Made by a program: the position numbers and the translations under genes | In this document: in pieces, positions 50,854 to 62,172 of the stretch | Layout: each line of letters opens with the position of its first letter | Position numbering within the stretch: position 1 is the stretch's first letter | NCBI GenBank assembly: GCA_025201365.1 | Contig: JAIXMF010000010.1 | Coordinates: 682,001-746,000 of the forward strand | Length of the DNA stretch: 64,000 bases | From: Syncephalis plumigaleata | Taxonomy: Eukaryota; Zoopagomycota; Zoopagomycetes; Zoopagales; Piptocephalidaceae | Direction: 5' to 3' | Notes under the pieces: generated by a model | Database searches by the model: none | Seen by the model: only the letters and a program-made list of their open reading frames with translations | Told to the model about the DNA's origin: nothing

Positions 50854-51162
50854 ATGGAACAAAAGATGGATAATATGGATGATGATGATGACGACGACGA
50901 TGATGATGATGATGATGATGATGTGCTCACAAAGGCCGTCCACTACACAAGACATGTACGTATTTATATGTATGTGTATTGCGTGTGTGGTCAATGTGTT
51001 GCAATACAGACAGCTATTAACGATACAACCATTGGTGCAACTATGACAAGCCGAGCTTCATGCATATTTACGTTCATTCAGCTATCGCAATTGCACAAGT
51101 ACGCTCTTTTGGCTTTCAACAATAGTGACAATGACATCTATTCGAATACTACTATATTCTAG
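50854..51162 (+). CDS. Uncertain small Asp-run open frame
   Basis: Starts 34 bp from the divergent XRN1 start: MEQKMDNM, 15 Asp, then VLTKAVHYTRH. A GTACGT donor at about 50956 and a CAATACAG acceptor at about 51010 would splice in phase to TAINDTTIGATM. KAVHYT vaguely recalls the histone-fold start of CENP-S/MHF1, but the rest does not support that. The shared promoter would be only 34 bp, so it is quite possibly not a gene. Confidence 0.2.
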   Translation: MEQKMDNMDDDDDDDDDDDDDDDVLTKAVHYTRHVRIYMYVYCVCGQCVAIQTAINDTTIGATMTSRASCIFTFIQLSQLHKYALLAFNNSDNDIYSNTTIF

Positions 51163-51621
51163 CACATCTGATAGTATATTTGGATGAGTAATAGGTACTT
51201 GCTACTGGATATGCACACTTACATATCGTACTAGAATCATACTCAGTTCTAGGATTAACAACGGTACCACCGACAATGGCATGGCTGGCAAGTAGCGCCA
51301 CGCTTAATCACCAATAAGTTGCTGGGGTACGTTATCGGCAGTACTTGCGAGTGTTGGCATTTGAGCACTTCCTGCAAACTTGTCCATTTACCTCGGTGTG
51401 TACATTCGTGTAACAATACTTCACAAGACTTTGCAGCGAATGACATTCCCACTGCTTGTCATTGTTCTTCATAATGTCAATAAACAGATGAATAGATGCA
51501 CAAGTATGTTCAATTGACATACATATCTCATAGCTGACTATTAGTAATCGAATGAATTACAAGCTAATTACTATCCTCATAATCATCATGATTTATTGTA
51601 TCTCGTCTGAATACGTCAATA

Positions 51622-53267
51622 CTAGTTTGACAAACTCGATAGCGCTTGACGCCAGTCTCGTTTGTGATCCTCCAATGACTCTAGACCGACACTGACGCGA
51701 ACAAGCTTAGGATCGCTAATACCATCGGTGCCATAGCGCCATTCAATCAACGATTCAACGCCACCCAATGACGTGGCATTGCAAGTAAGTTGCAAGCGAT
51801 GCGGCAACAAACGAGCATAGTCCTCACTTATCAACTATAATTGTAGTTTAGTAAAAAAAAATGATTAGCATAGAAATACGATGTTAGCAATTACTAGATA
51901 TACTTACTAGAATAGAGAATACTGGTGTATGCCACCAGGTTGCTGGCTATTTAACCAGCCGGTGGATTGTCACCAAATTGTACACTGGAGTGACGAACCG
52001 AGTGGACGACATTGGCCGGTATGCCATCATGAGCCTTGCCACCAGTGGCCTTGTTCAACCATGCGACAAGAGCAGCTGCCGTTTCCGCTTGTTGACGTAC
52101 ACGAATATTCAGTGTTCTATAAATGAATAATCAATTAAAATGGGCACAGATACATGTAGTAATCAGATCACTTACCTAAGACTACGAAGAAGTAGCCATG
52201 ACTCTAGTGAACCTATGGTATTGCCTAGTATACCACGATCTGCGTACAACTACAAATATGCAATGATGATAAATACACAGATTAACTGTATCTATCTCGT
52301 CGAACATACCTGATCGGCTATCTTTGTATCCTTTGTAATTAATACACCACCGAGTAAATCGGAATGTCCACCGAAATACTTGGTCGCTGAGTGCATGATA
52401 ATATCCACACCTATTGTATAGATGATGATGATGATAGTAAGTACAAGTGGTGTATCTTATGGCACTCATTATTACTTGCCTTGATTAAATGGATATTGAA
52501 TTGGTGGTGGTGCAAAGGTGGCATCAACTACAATCCATCCACCTGCTTTATGGACACGATCAGCGTAGTGTTGAATATCTACCAACTATCCTGTTAGCAT
52601 TCATATTATAGATATATAATAAATAGTAGATTACTTACCGTAAGCCTCACCAGTTGGATTTACCGGTGTCTCAAGCCAGACGAGATCACCCTCGGCGAAT
52701 TCATCGTCAATATCAATTTTTGGCTATAACAACCATGAGTATATACAATTCATGCTAATAGTTTATGACAACTTACCGTGTCACGGAAACGTTGCAGCAA
52801 CTTGACTACTTTATGGGAGCCGAAATAAGCCTCACGAATGGCAATACGCTTGGGTTGATAGTACATCAATGCAGCGAATATGGCCGATAGACCGGAAGAG
52901 TAGGTTACCGCATGCTCTAATAAAAGAGATCAGTTAACAATGCTACTCCTATTAAATGACTGATTCATGACGAGGATGTCACTTGTGTATTGACTATACC
53001 TCCTTGATTAATGGCGGCCAACACTTTCTCTACTCGATCGCGTACCGGTTGAGAGTAGCGACTGTAAATGTGAGTACCCGCTGGTAGTTCCGAATCCTGT
53101 AGTTCGGCACTGCCCTCAGGACGCATGAACGTGGTCGTCACACTGAGTGACGGTGCCACACTAAGGTCAGCCTGACTATGACCGGCGAGTGAATGGTCAA
53201 GTGTATCGGCATGCAGGGAAAGTGTGGAGATATCGAGCTCATCGAGCTTTACACTTGAGTGTGCCAT
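51622..53267 (-). CDS. Cys/Met-metabolism PLP enzyme (cystathionine gamma-synthase-like, YHR112C type), two frame breaks
   Basis: Exons 53267-53000, 52916-52777, 52723-52639, 52578-52480, 52410-52310, 52249-52176, 52116-51908, 51834-51622. PLP fold: VAPSLSVTTTF, IYSRYSQPVRDRVEKVLA, VTYSSGLSAIFAALMYY, LVWLETPVNPTG, IVVDATFAPPPIQYPF, and HSATKYFGGHSDLLGGVL with the Schiff-base Lys. The C-terminal GGVESLIEWR and VRVSVGLE complete it. SSGLSAIFAA and PKRIAIREAYFG place it nearer yeast YHR112C than canonical CGS/CBL, so the exact lyase/synthase reaction is open. Intron 4 begins GCAAGT (GC-AG type). Near 51950-51965 and about 51928 the frame moves by -1 while expected residues (PGG..TPVFSIL) continue. 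Divergent from MED17. Confidence 0.88.
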
Positions 53268-53770
53268 GATAATGTCGGTTATTGCTAGTGGGATAGTGTA
53301 AGCGTAACAATAAACAATAATAGCAGTGGTATGAACTGCGTGGTGCCTCGTTCTTCTTCTTCTTGAGTTACTTGTTTGTTATCACGACTATGGTGGGAGA
53401 GTGAGCGTTAAAAGGACAGCGTATATCGCGTGTGCATTTGCGCCTTTTTAAATGTTACGCTGATGCGGTATCGCTATCGCCTTCATTGACCATATCCACG
53501 TCATTGTACTACTCGACCAATGGCAGAATGGTAACATCGTGCAACTATCCCGACATCATCCGACCTAGCACGAATATTCTCGCGTTATATTGCACCATTA
53601 TTAGTAATCAAGAGACCATTATTTGGTGTGGAGCAATCTCATCTGTTCAATCTGTACTTGATTATTGCAGATCATTCCAAGTCAGATTATATGAAATAAA
53701 CAAAACCATCTTTGGCATAGCGAATAATCTATCGTCGTCGTTGTCGTTGTCATTTACATTGATAAACACT
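53268..53770. other. Divergent promoter, PLP enzyme / MED17
   Basis: About 500 bp; short CTT run near 53352. No gene recognised. Confidence 0.6.
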
Positions 53771-56411
53771 ATGAGTGCACTAAGGTTTGACGGTTTGCAT
53801 CCCAAGCAAGCCGACGATATTGCCGATGACGGTACACCAATCTTTCACGAGTAAGTAGTAGTGATACAAAGTAGCGTAGACATTTATTGAACTGGCAATC
53901 TTATTAGAAAGCCATCACCGGCAGTGCGACTTGGAACACAGATAGCTCGACTGCGATCGTCTAGTAGCGTGCCAGCCGATGTAACAAAATCCATAAAAGA
54001 AGATAGCAAAGAGACAGAAAGTAATTAGGGCAATGGGACGCATTACCAATAAGCTACTAATCGATGAGATTATTCTCGTAGACAATGCGTATAAAGTATT
54101 GCCCGACACTCTGTAGATATGGCCATCGATGGCAATGGCGTGGAGAAGAAGGAGGGAGATGAAGTGGCAACCGAGAAGACAGCAGAGACCATTCCGCTAA
54201 ATACTTTTCGTCGTGAATTAGCAGATTCAATATTGTAAGTATGATTATTATCGCGTATAGATTGGGCAATATCGTTAAACATCAATATGGAGTATAGTCA
54301 TGCCGAAGCAGAAGTACTGGTATTATTGGATTTGTTTAATGTTGTCCTCGGTGAATCGCATCAGGCACCGTTGCCATTACCGCCAAAGACATTGGGAGGC
54401 ACACGACTTGCAGCACAAGTACGGACAAAGGAAGAGCGACGAGCCGATGAAGTATTGCAATTTGGTATTCGAAAACTAGTATGTAATCAATTTAGTATTT
54501 ACTTGGATGTCAAGCACACGCTAATATCCACAATATGTACATAGCAACTTAGTAAAATATCTGAACTGCTAAAGAATGGTGTTGATCGTTTGGCTGCCGT
54601 GGCTGATGGCGAGAAACGCTTTTGGCGAGAAGTATCAGAACTACAAAGGAATCTATGGCCACTTACCGCAGGTGCAGTGTGGGTAATACACGATCACTAC
54701 AAGTTGACTATGGATATCGAGATGGTAAGCAGTGGAATACGACATGTATTCATCATGATACACCGCTAATATGTCTATTCTTTTACTTGTCAATGCACAG
54801 TTGGATCCACTTCACAAGAATTAAGTAGAGCCGAGTTATTACGCGCCAGCAATGAAGGAGTAGTGTCGCAAGAAGGCGATAAATCCGATCTGTCCATTGA
54901 TTTAGTATTACCACATTCAGCCCATTTAATGTTAGTGTAGAAATTTGGGAAGAAAGGACGGTCATCATAAGCAATTGTGTGGATCCAGTGCTAATACATT
55001 AGTAAACACGACAAGCAAGTATATCATTAGCTAGAACAGGATGAATATCTAATAATAATGAATTGTCAAATAGATGATGCGGACATTCGTACTAGATTAG
55101 CACAGGCTAGAGCAACACTATTTGACTCGGAACTATTCCAGGAGGTAAGAAGTTAGCGGGTTAGCCTAGACTATCCACTAACCTGTATACATATCGATGA
55201 TTACGCGTAGATTGTTCGAGAGGCACGTATCGGTGGACATGGTGAAACTATCATGGAGGATCGAGTGTGCGTACCGATTAACGATCGATATGAAACAGTG
55301 ATTACATGGTCATTGCCGCCATCAACTGAGGACAACGATAGAGACATGGAACAGGTATGTATTAGCTTATTATTGTAAATAGGATGGAATCAGCTTGACT
55401 AATACTATTGCAACTGATGCTAGGATGAGAATCACGAGCAATCTACCACGGCCACTATGCTGGTTACATTAATGCGACTATTACTTCGTCGTCGACATCA
55501 TGTTCGCGCACAACGTCATCAACAAATACATAGAACGACGAAGCGTTCACGTAATACTAACCCAGATCCGTAAGTAATAGGTCAATTAATCTGTAGTGTA
55601 ATGCTAATACGAAGGAAAATAGATCGGAACACGTATTGCGTAATGCCATTCGACCATTCCGAAGACTTGAACAGGAACGAGCATTTAGAAGGACACTTGA
55701 CATAACATCGAAGGCATTTGCACAAATTGGTGTACCGGTGCATACACGCTTCGAGCAGACACCGTTAGATGATAGCAATGATGGCGATGAGGCAAGATGG
55801 CTAATTGTAACACTATTCGATCATGGGTATGTAGCAGTAGTAATAGTAATGATAATAATAGATGCTAATATTGATTTCCACTATTGTAGACCAATCATTC
55901 GATTTGTATTTCGTGATTTACGCTCATTTGAACTGCATGTTCGCGGTACAGTTGTCCCATTCTCGGATCTGGCCCAATTTCCACACGTACTAGCCGAGGA
56001 GATGGGCATTGCTTGTCTGAGTCGTATCGCACATATACTATCGGATATGGGTTTGGACAAGGTACAGGCACAGCCTATGCTAAATGTAGTCACTGCCAAT
56101 GTACTATACACGAAATCGATGGAACTAAGTGAACCAGGAATAATGTAAGTGATTGGTATATCTATTTGTATGATAAATTAATCCATATCATTAGTCGTAT
56201 CAGACTTGATCGTCCAAAATGGCAAGGTGATGATTCATTGCATTTGGCATTCCGTTCCGAGTATACGTGCAAGGACTATAGTACTACAGGTGATACTATT
56301 GAACTGTCTAGTATAGGCGGAAACGATAGCAACACTACCACACCATTAGATGCGTCAGTATCATTCGATACACGAGTACGACGTGTTATTGTGAAAACTA
56401 TTCATTGGTAA
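53771..56411 (+). CDS. MED17: Mediator complex subunit 17 (Srb4), frame broken in the middle
   Basis: Head-module scaffold subunit of Mediator. Exons 53771-53850, 53908-54020, 54117-54234, 54298-54478 and 54545-54724 are in phase to about 54660; later exons run from 54801, 55076, 55212, 55423, 55626, 55890 and 56195 to the stop at 56411. Family features: start MSALRFDGLHPKQ, LNTFRRELADSI, EAEVLVLLDLFNVVLGES, helical block RKLQLSKISELLKNGVDRL, FWREVSELQRNLWP, then LQVDYGYRD, the conserved turn of fungal Med17, and ARATLFDSELFQEIVREARI. The C-terminal half (ARWLIVTLFDHG, RIAHILSDMG) is intact. Frames shift by -1 at about 54665, 54925 and probably 54985; the joint at 54990-55075 is unresolved. 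Identification rests on ordered motifs rather than high similarity. Confidence 0.8.
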
Positions 56412-56538
56412 ATAAACATAGACAGTTTCCTTTTATCTCGTTCATCAATATCTACGCAATAGCTTTATGGCAATATATGGTTTATTATTCATTATGTTGA
56501 ATGAGTAACGAGGAGTAAGTATCGAATTCAGTACGTTA

Positions 56539-56882
56539 CTAATCTATGTAGCCAATGCAAATATCCCAGCGGATACGTTTTAGCCCTTTTTTGTTCGTAT
56601 ACGGTGCGGTATTTCTTTGTTTGTCTGACAACTCGAGCCACTCGCATGCTATGTCTATGAGAACAATGCAGCATAAGGCGGTTGTTCGATGCTTGAACTT
56701 GCATATTGATGTGGGGTCATAGAGCGTATATTGCTGCTGTCTGCTGCTGCTGTCTGCTGCTGCTGCTGCTGCTTGATACTCCTGCACGATAACACGACGC
56801 TTCCCTGACTGCTCGTGAGTCCTTCATCACTCCCATGGTCATAGCCAAAAGATAACAGCAGTAACAACAATGCGGTTCCCAT
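56539..56882 (-). CDS. Possible small secreted Cys-containing protein
   Basis: ATG at 56882 gives MGTALLLLLLSFG, a plausible signal peptide, then a Ser/Gln-rich part. A -1 shift near 56775, as seen in neighbouring genes, leads into TLYDPTSICKFKHRTTALCC, CEWLELSDKQRNTAPYTN and a terminal RIRWDICIGYID with spaced Cys and Trp. The second part is also open on its own from 56787. No family recognised. Uncertain: CTG repeats make up part of the frame. Confidence 0.3.
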
Positions 56883-57208
56883 CTATAGTACGACTAGACC
56901 TGTACCAAATATATTACGCCGGTTATAGTTTCAAATGAACAATGACCGCAATATGCACGACAACTACATGTGATCTATTATGGGAAGACAATGAATTATA
57001 ACAATGGCACGATACTGATAATCTACTGCATAATCTAATGGTTCTACAATGTATACATATAGAATGCACTAGATTGCAGGATGTTACTATAATGAGTTAT
57101 CTGTTCTACTTTACTAAAGAATGGAAAAACAATGTCTCTATATTCATTTATCTTGATGCTGAATTAGAAAAGAAAAGATAATGTGGCCCATGCACCCTAA
57201 TCATTTTC

Positions 57209-57517
57209 TCATATAGTCACGCGTAACAAACGAATGCAAGTAACACACGCACCCACGCACACAGTATTCCTTTGAAGAGTGTAACCCACATTCGTGTCGC
57301 ACCTTATTCCTAGCATATCGTTGCAGGTACGGTCCTTGTTCCCAGTCTTTCTTTTCATCGTTCGTTCGTTCGTTCGTTCGTTCGTTCGTTCGTTCGTTCG
57401 TTCACTTCCTCTCACTCCATCCTGTGTTTCTCTATTATCTTTGCAGCATGACTGCAAATATATTGACTGACGGGTAAACCATATCAGCAGGAAAGATATC
57501 GGCCCAACATTGCCCAC
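57209..57517 (-). CDS. Possible small Cys-rich open frame with NERT repeats
   Basis: 102 codons: MGNVGPISFLLIWFTRQ, then SCCKDN, four Asn-Glu-Arg-Thr units produced by the GTTC microsatellite, and a C-terminal part with seven Cys (including VCVGACVTC). Could be a small secreted protein or chance; no splice or promoter evidence. Confidence 0.2.
   Translation of the reverse strand: MGNVGPISFLLIWFTRQSIYLQSCCKDNRETQDGVRGSERTNERTNERTNERTMKRKTGNKDRTCNDMLGIRCDTNVGYTLQRNTVCVGACVTCIRLLRVTI
57358..57403. repeat. (GTTC)n tetranucleotide array
   Basis: About 11 units of GTTC, uninterrupted. Confidence 0.95.
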
Positions 57518-58235
57518 TAGCCTTGTGTATTCGTATGCTAAATCCGGCCTTGAATAGTGCCGTCATCTGTTTGTACTATACGCGTAAAGCATAGCAAAGA
57601 AAAAAACAATAGCAAACCAGTAATGCTCTGTAATCAATGCAATGGTAATGTGACCTATGCACTTGCCATTCACAACTAGCAATGATGTATGATGTAACTT
57701 TTAGGAGATGATAACGATTTTGCAATCCATTTCAGTCATAGCGGTATTATTAATCGTATGGCTAATGACATTGTCCAATACTAGGGGCAAACTTGAACCC
57801 AATACTATGGACTTGTATTATTGCATTCTTACATTTGCTCTTTCGGTGCCACTATTATTATTGCTGCTGCTGCTGCAGTAGTAGTAATTGCAATTCCCAG
57901 GGATGCCAACAAGCAATCGTGCTAATATAAAGAGACCGAGTAACTCGTGGACAATGCTACCAGCACTTGTTAATACATCAATAACGCCATCTCCTCCTAG
58001 TCAACCGTCTATCTTTCCTTTCTCCTCTTAGTTAAACAAGGACTTTCGTTTGTAAATTGATAATTATACGAACCATCCATCTACTCTGTGAATACATATT
58101 ATACTGGGATTTGCATTCCATTATCTCTAGATAACTATACAGCTAGTTATTACACTCTATTTCATACATTTGTTTAAATCCAATTTATGCTCGTAAAAGA
58201 AACGCAATCTTTCCCCTCCATTTAATCCTATTAGA

Positions 58236-60101
58236 ATGACGGTCACCGATATCGTTTGTCAGCTACAAACCATGGATGCATCCTTGGTGCTGCTACGTAT
58301 ACTTCGTCTAGTAGGTCATAGACTTACCGATCTATCGTTTATTGCACTGCTTCTAGTTATTTACTGGCTTATTAGTGTAAGTGAATTACATGCATGTGAT
58401 GCAAGCCATCTAACGTATCTACCATCGAATCTAGGCTATTCAACAACGAAACCACACACTGCTAAGAACGATCCCAGGTCCTTTTCTGGCCCATTCTCCC
58501 GTCTATTCGCCATAATGAACATCTTCACAGGAACGCATTGTCAACGCTACCTTAATTGGCATGAGAATTATGGTTCCATCGTGCGTACCGGTAAGTGTGC
58601 TCGTGTGGCATTTGCTACAACAACAATACTGCTACTGCTATTAGTCCATAAGTGCTAACTAACTTTCCTCTTTCTATTGGTGTCAAGGTCCGAGAAGTGT
58701 CAGCGTGTCCGATCCCGATGCCATGCGGCAAATATACGGATCGCACGCATTTCGTAAAACTCGTATGTACGATACGTTTCAGCTGCTTGGGAATAACATC
58801 TTTGGCACGCGTGATCCAGACTTTCATCGAACGCGGAAACGACTCACCGCACCCGCCTACAGCAAGACTACGCTAGACCGTATCGAGGAGCTTATATGGC
58901 GTTCCGGCGTGCAGACACTGATGGATAAGCTGGAGAAGGCGGCGAAAGCGGAACAGATCTCCAATCTCTACCAAGACTTCATGTATATGACATTTGACGT
59001 CACCGGCGAGACTATTTTCGGTCGTAGTTTCGATCTAACCAAGGAGGCCAATCATCCGATCCTTCAATGGATGGCCGATTTCTCTCGTATGAGCATGCTT
59101 CGCGTGATGTTCCCCATACTCTATCGTGTACAAATCCCATGGCTACTTGGCCATTTATATGAGTCAGAGAGAAATCTCTACGAGTTCACGAGGACTGCTC
59201 TTGCAAAGCGTAAACAAGACAGTAATCCTCGACGCGATGCATTACAGCAGTTGATCGAGGCTAATGACGATCAAACGGGTAACAGCTTAACAGATGAGGA
59301 GATTATCCCAGAAATGATTGTACAAATGTAAGTGGAATGCTACATCAAGCTTGATCTTTTTGAGCTAACCATTTTGCTTTAGGGTGGCCGGTACTGACAC
59401 GACTAGTATCACTTTATCGTGGTGCGTCTACATGCTTCTCCAGCATCCAGATGTGTATCGTAAATTACGCGCGGAAATAGACGCCGTTCTGCCTGTGCGC
59501 GACATGACCATTCCCTATTCGACTGTTAATAAACTTCCCTATCTCGATGCCGTTCTACACGAGACACTGCGCTTATTCCCGCCAGTAGCTGACGGGCTTC
59601 CACGTCAAGTGCCTAAAGGTGGTGCCACAATTGCGGGTCATCATCTGCCACAAGGTGTAAGTACTAATATATATATATATATATATGCCTATTTATTCAT
59701 TTACTTATTCTCTTTTATTCTAGACTACCGTGTTCTGCTCGGCTTACGCTTTACACAGGTCCTCCACGCTATGGGATAGGCCAAATGATTTTACACCTGA
59801 ACGCTGGCTAGTTTCATCCGAGCAGATGGCCGACATGAAGAAAGCGTTTATGCCCTTTTCATTTGGACCACGCGCTTGCCTAGGCAGAAAGTAAGTGTAA
59901 TCATAGTTGACAATGTGCGTGTTATTAACAAACACCTGTCTATCTAGCCTAGCGTGGATGGAACTCAAATTGACCATCAGTGCACTCGTTCGACGATTTG
60001 ATATCAAGCACGTACCCTACGCTTGCATGGATCCAATCTACAAGTTTATGCTAACACCGAAAGATCATCGAGTTGATGTACGTCTCTATCCTCGTTCTTA
60101 A
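58236..60101 (+). CDS. Cytochrome P450, five exons
   Basis: Exons 58236-58590, 58688-59327, 59383-59656, 59724-59890 and 59948-60101 total 1590 nt (529 aa), in phase. An N-terminal hydrophobic anchor, TFDVTGETIFGRSFDL (helix E-F region), the I-helix motif MVAGTDTTSI split by intron 2, ExxR in HETLRLFPP, FTPERWL, and the heme loop FSFGPRACLGRN with the Cys ligand. An ER-membrane monooxygenase of CYP4/CYP5xx style; substrate unknown. Its intron positions at the I-helix and heme loop match the P450 at 31.2 kb. A perfect-looking 58-nt intron (58377-58434) lies in exon 1, but its removal would break the phase. Confidence 0.95.
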
Positions 60102-61142
60102 CTTTGTTTATAACTCCCATTACCACTGCTGCTGATGCTGATGATGATGATGATGATGGTGATGATCATGATGATTATCAGCATATGAACTACTACAAAT
60201 TATATCATATGAAATTGATCTTTCCACTTGTGCACCTTATGATGCAAACATTTATATACATTTATATACATTTATATATATTTATAGACTAGTGTCCACA
60301 CTTGTATCGACTACAGAATAACCTACCACGACTATAGTCATAATAATAAATTGTTTATTCTGTTCGTTTACATTAACGTAATATTTTGTATACAATAAAT
60401 TGTTGCGTAGTAAACAAGTTGACAGTCACACTAAAATCCCACAATGAAAAATCTATATTCATACACGAAGTAGTTTCTATCGTTAAGGGGCTCATCCACT
60501 TACCTCTTCTGACCTTACAGAATTCGGACCAAAGCCCGCGTTTATGGGTAAACACACGGATGACTGGCCTTCTGGTCATGTTATCGTACATATTATTGCA
60601 ATATGTGCACTGTAACTACGCGCCCATGGTTGAAGGTCTGAGAAAAGCCCGTTCCTCATGGGTGAGGAATGTCACGCTCTTACTGGGCGATCCACGAAAA
60701 TTGTCCAGCTGTTACGGGCTCGTCCTCGCGACAGTTACGACAATGTGTGGATGACGGGTCACCAGCAAGCAAGCATCGTTTGGTCGGCAACGATCAAAAT
60801 GATGATGAGAATTGGGCTCGTCGGCGTTTAGCGTTTATGCAGTGCAATACGCGAGGCGGTCGTTTACAAATGGCAGCGTATGCCTTGCTGTCTTCCTAGT
60901 GGAGATAGTATAGGAATGCATTGTCATTTGTAGCGAACGTAACTCAATTCAGACTACTCTTGGTCCGGATTCTGCTCCTTCCCTCTCTCTCTCTCTTTCT
61001 TACTACCAATAAACATTTATACATTTATACATCAATTATTATCCAATATTAATGAACGATCACATTTCTTTTTAGTTTACTTTAGTTCATTGCCATTAGT
61101 AACTTTCTCTCTCCTCTCTCATTGCCATTAGTATTGCTTAAC
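60102..61142. other. 1 kb between the P450 and dephospho-CoA kinase; coding-like segment on plus strand
   Basis: A GAT run at about 60138-60160 and an AT-rich part are non-coding. From about 60530 (after a GACCTTACAG acceptor-like site) to a stop at 60899 the plus strand looks coding in pieces (KPAFMGKHTDDWPSG; STKIVQLLRARPRDSYDNVW; ENWARRRLAFMQCNTRGGRL) but in three different frames. No family recognised. It may be a decayed or mis-assembled gene end. Confidence 0.35.
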
Positions 61143-61976
61143 ATGAAAGTGGTCGGTTTGACGGGTGGTATTGCCACAGGTACTCGTTATTGTTTGTAAT
61201 ATATATTACTTCTTTATAGCTAACACGAGTTATAAGGCAAATCCACAGTGTCACGTCAACTCTCCCAGTATTATCCCATTGTAGATGCTGATCGTATTGC
61301 TCGCGAGGTTGTCGCACCAGGTCAACCGGCGTATCGCGAGATTCTAAAGCATTTCTCTGATATACCAGACCTACTACTTGAGGACGGCCAGTTGAATCGC
61401 CCTCGTTTGGGCCAGGTAGTATTTGGTGATGCGGAACGTCGTAAAGCGCTCAACGGGTGTACACACTACTACATTCGACGACGCATGCTATGGGAGATCA
61501 TTTATTACTGGTTTCTAGGCGAGCCTGTCCTTATACTTGATGTACCATTGTTAATGGAGAGTAGGCTCGATCGTTTCATATCTACTGCCGTGGTTGTGGA
61601 TTGGTAATGTCATTTTCTTTAGAAGCGAACATGTACTTCCTATTATTACCGTTATTAATATATGTATTTCATTAGTCCGGCGGATATACAATTGGCACGA
61701 TTGATGGCGCGCGACAATCTGGACGAGACAGCCGCACAGCAGCGTATCGACGCGCAGTTATCTCGCGTAAAGAAACGTGTGCGAGCCGACTATATCGTGG
61801 AGAATGATGGCACGCTTGATGATCTAGGCATACGTGTACGAAAACTCGTCAATCACCTTAGACCATCGCGTATTTGGACGTGGCTATGCTGGTTCCCACC
61901 AATAGGTTTACTCGCGGCAATGATGACGCTTCTATTGCGTTCCATAACACGTAGACGACGACAGCGTATCATGTAA
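61143..61976 (+). CDS. Dephospho-CoA kinase (Cab5/CoaE)
   Basis: Three exons (61143-61179, 61237-61603, 61676-61976; 705 nt, 234 aa, in phase). Phosphorylates the 3'-OH of dephospho-CoA, the last step of CoA synthesis. The P-loop GLTGGIATGKST is assembled across intron 1. DADRIAREVV, the acceptor-site motif, then PRLGQVVF and VLILDVPLLMES, and RDNLDETAAQQRIDAQL, the LID region. The C-terminus has a basic stretch and the membrane segment WLCWFPPIGLLAAMMTLLL, typical of fungal Cab5, which is anchored to mitochondria or lipid droplets. Confidence 0.96.
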
Positions 61977-62172
61977 TCATCGATTAGCATTAAATAGTAA
62001 TGATGTCATTTGTTCAAATCTAGTTTCACACTGTTAGAAGAATGATTACAGATTGTATTCGGTCTAGTTGTATAGGATTAGATTCAATAAGCTAAAGTTT
62101 ATTTATGTCAAATTCGCCATCCTTGTTATTTCTTAACATTAACAAATAATCCACGTTCATCATGCGTGTATA

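Larger units (their letters stand above)
56412..58235. other. 1.8 kb between MED17 and the second P450
   Basis: AT-rich, with CTG runs near 56735-56770 and 57860 and a GTTC tetranucleotide array. Two small Cys-containing frames on the minus strand are listed separately; nothing else. Confidence 0.5.

Noticed and set aside
51440-51455. TTCCCAC (GTGGGAA) as a CSL binding site
   Set aside because: A lone 7-mer match in a 3' region; expected by chance in 64 kb.
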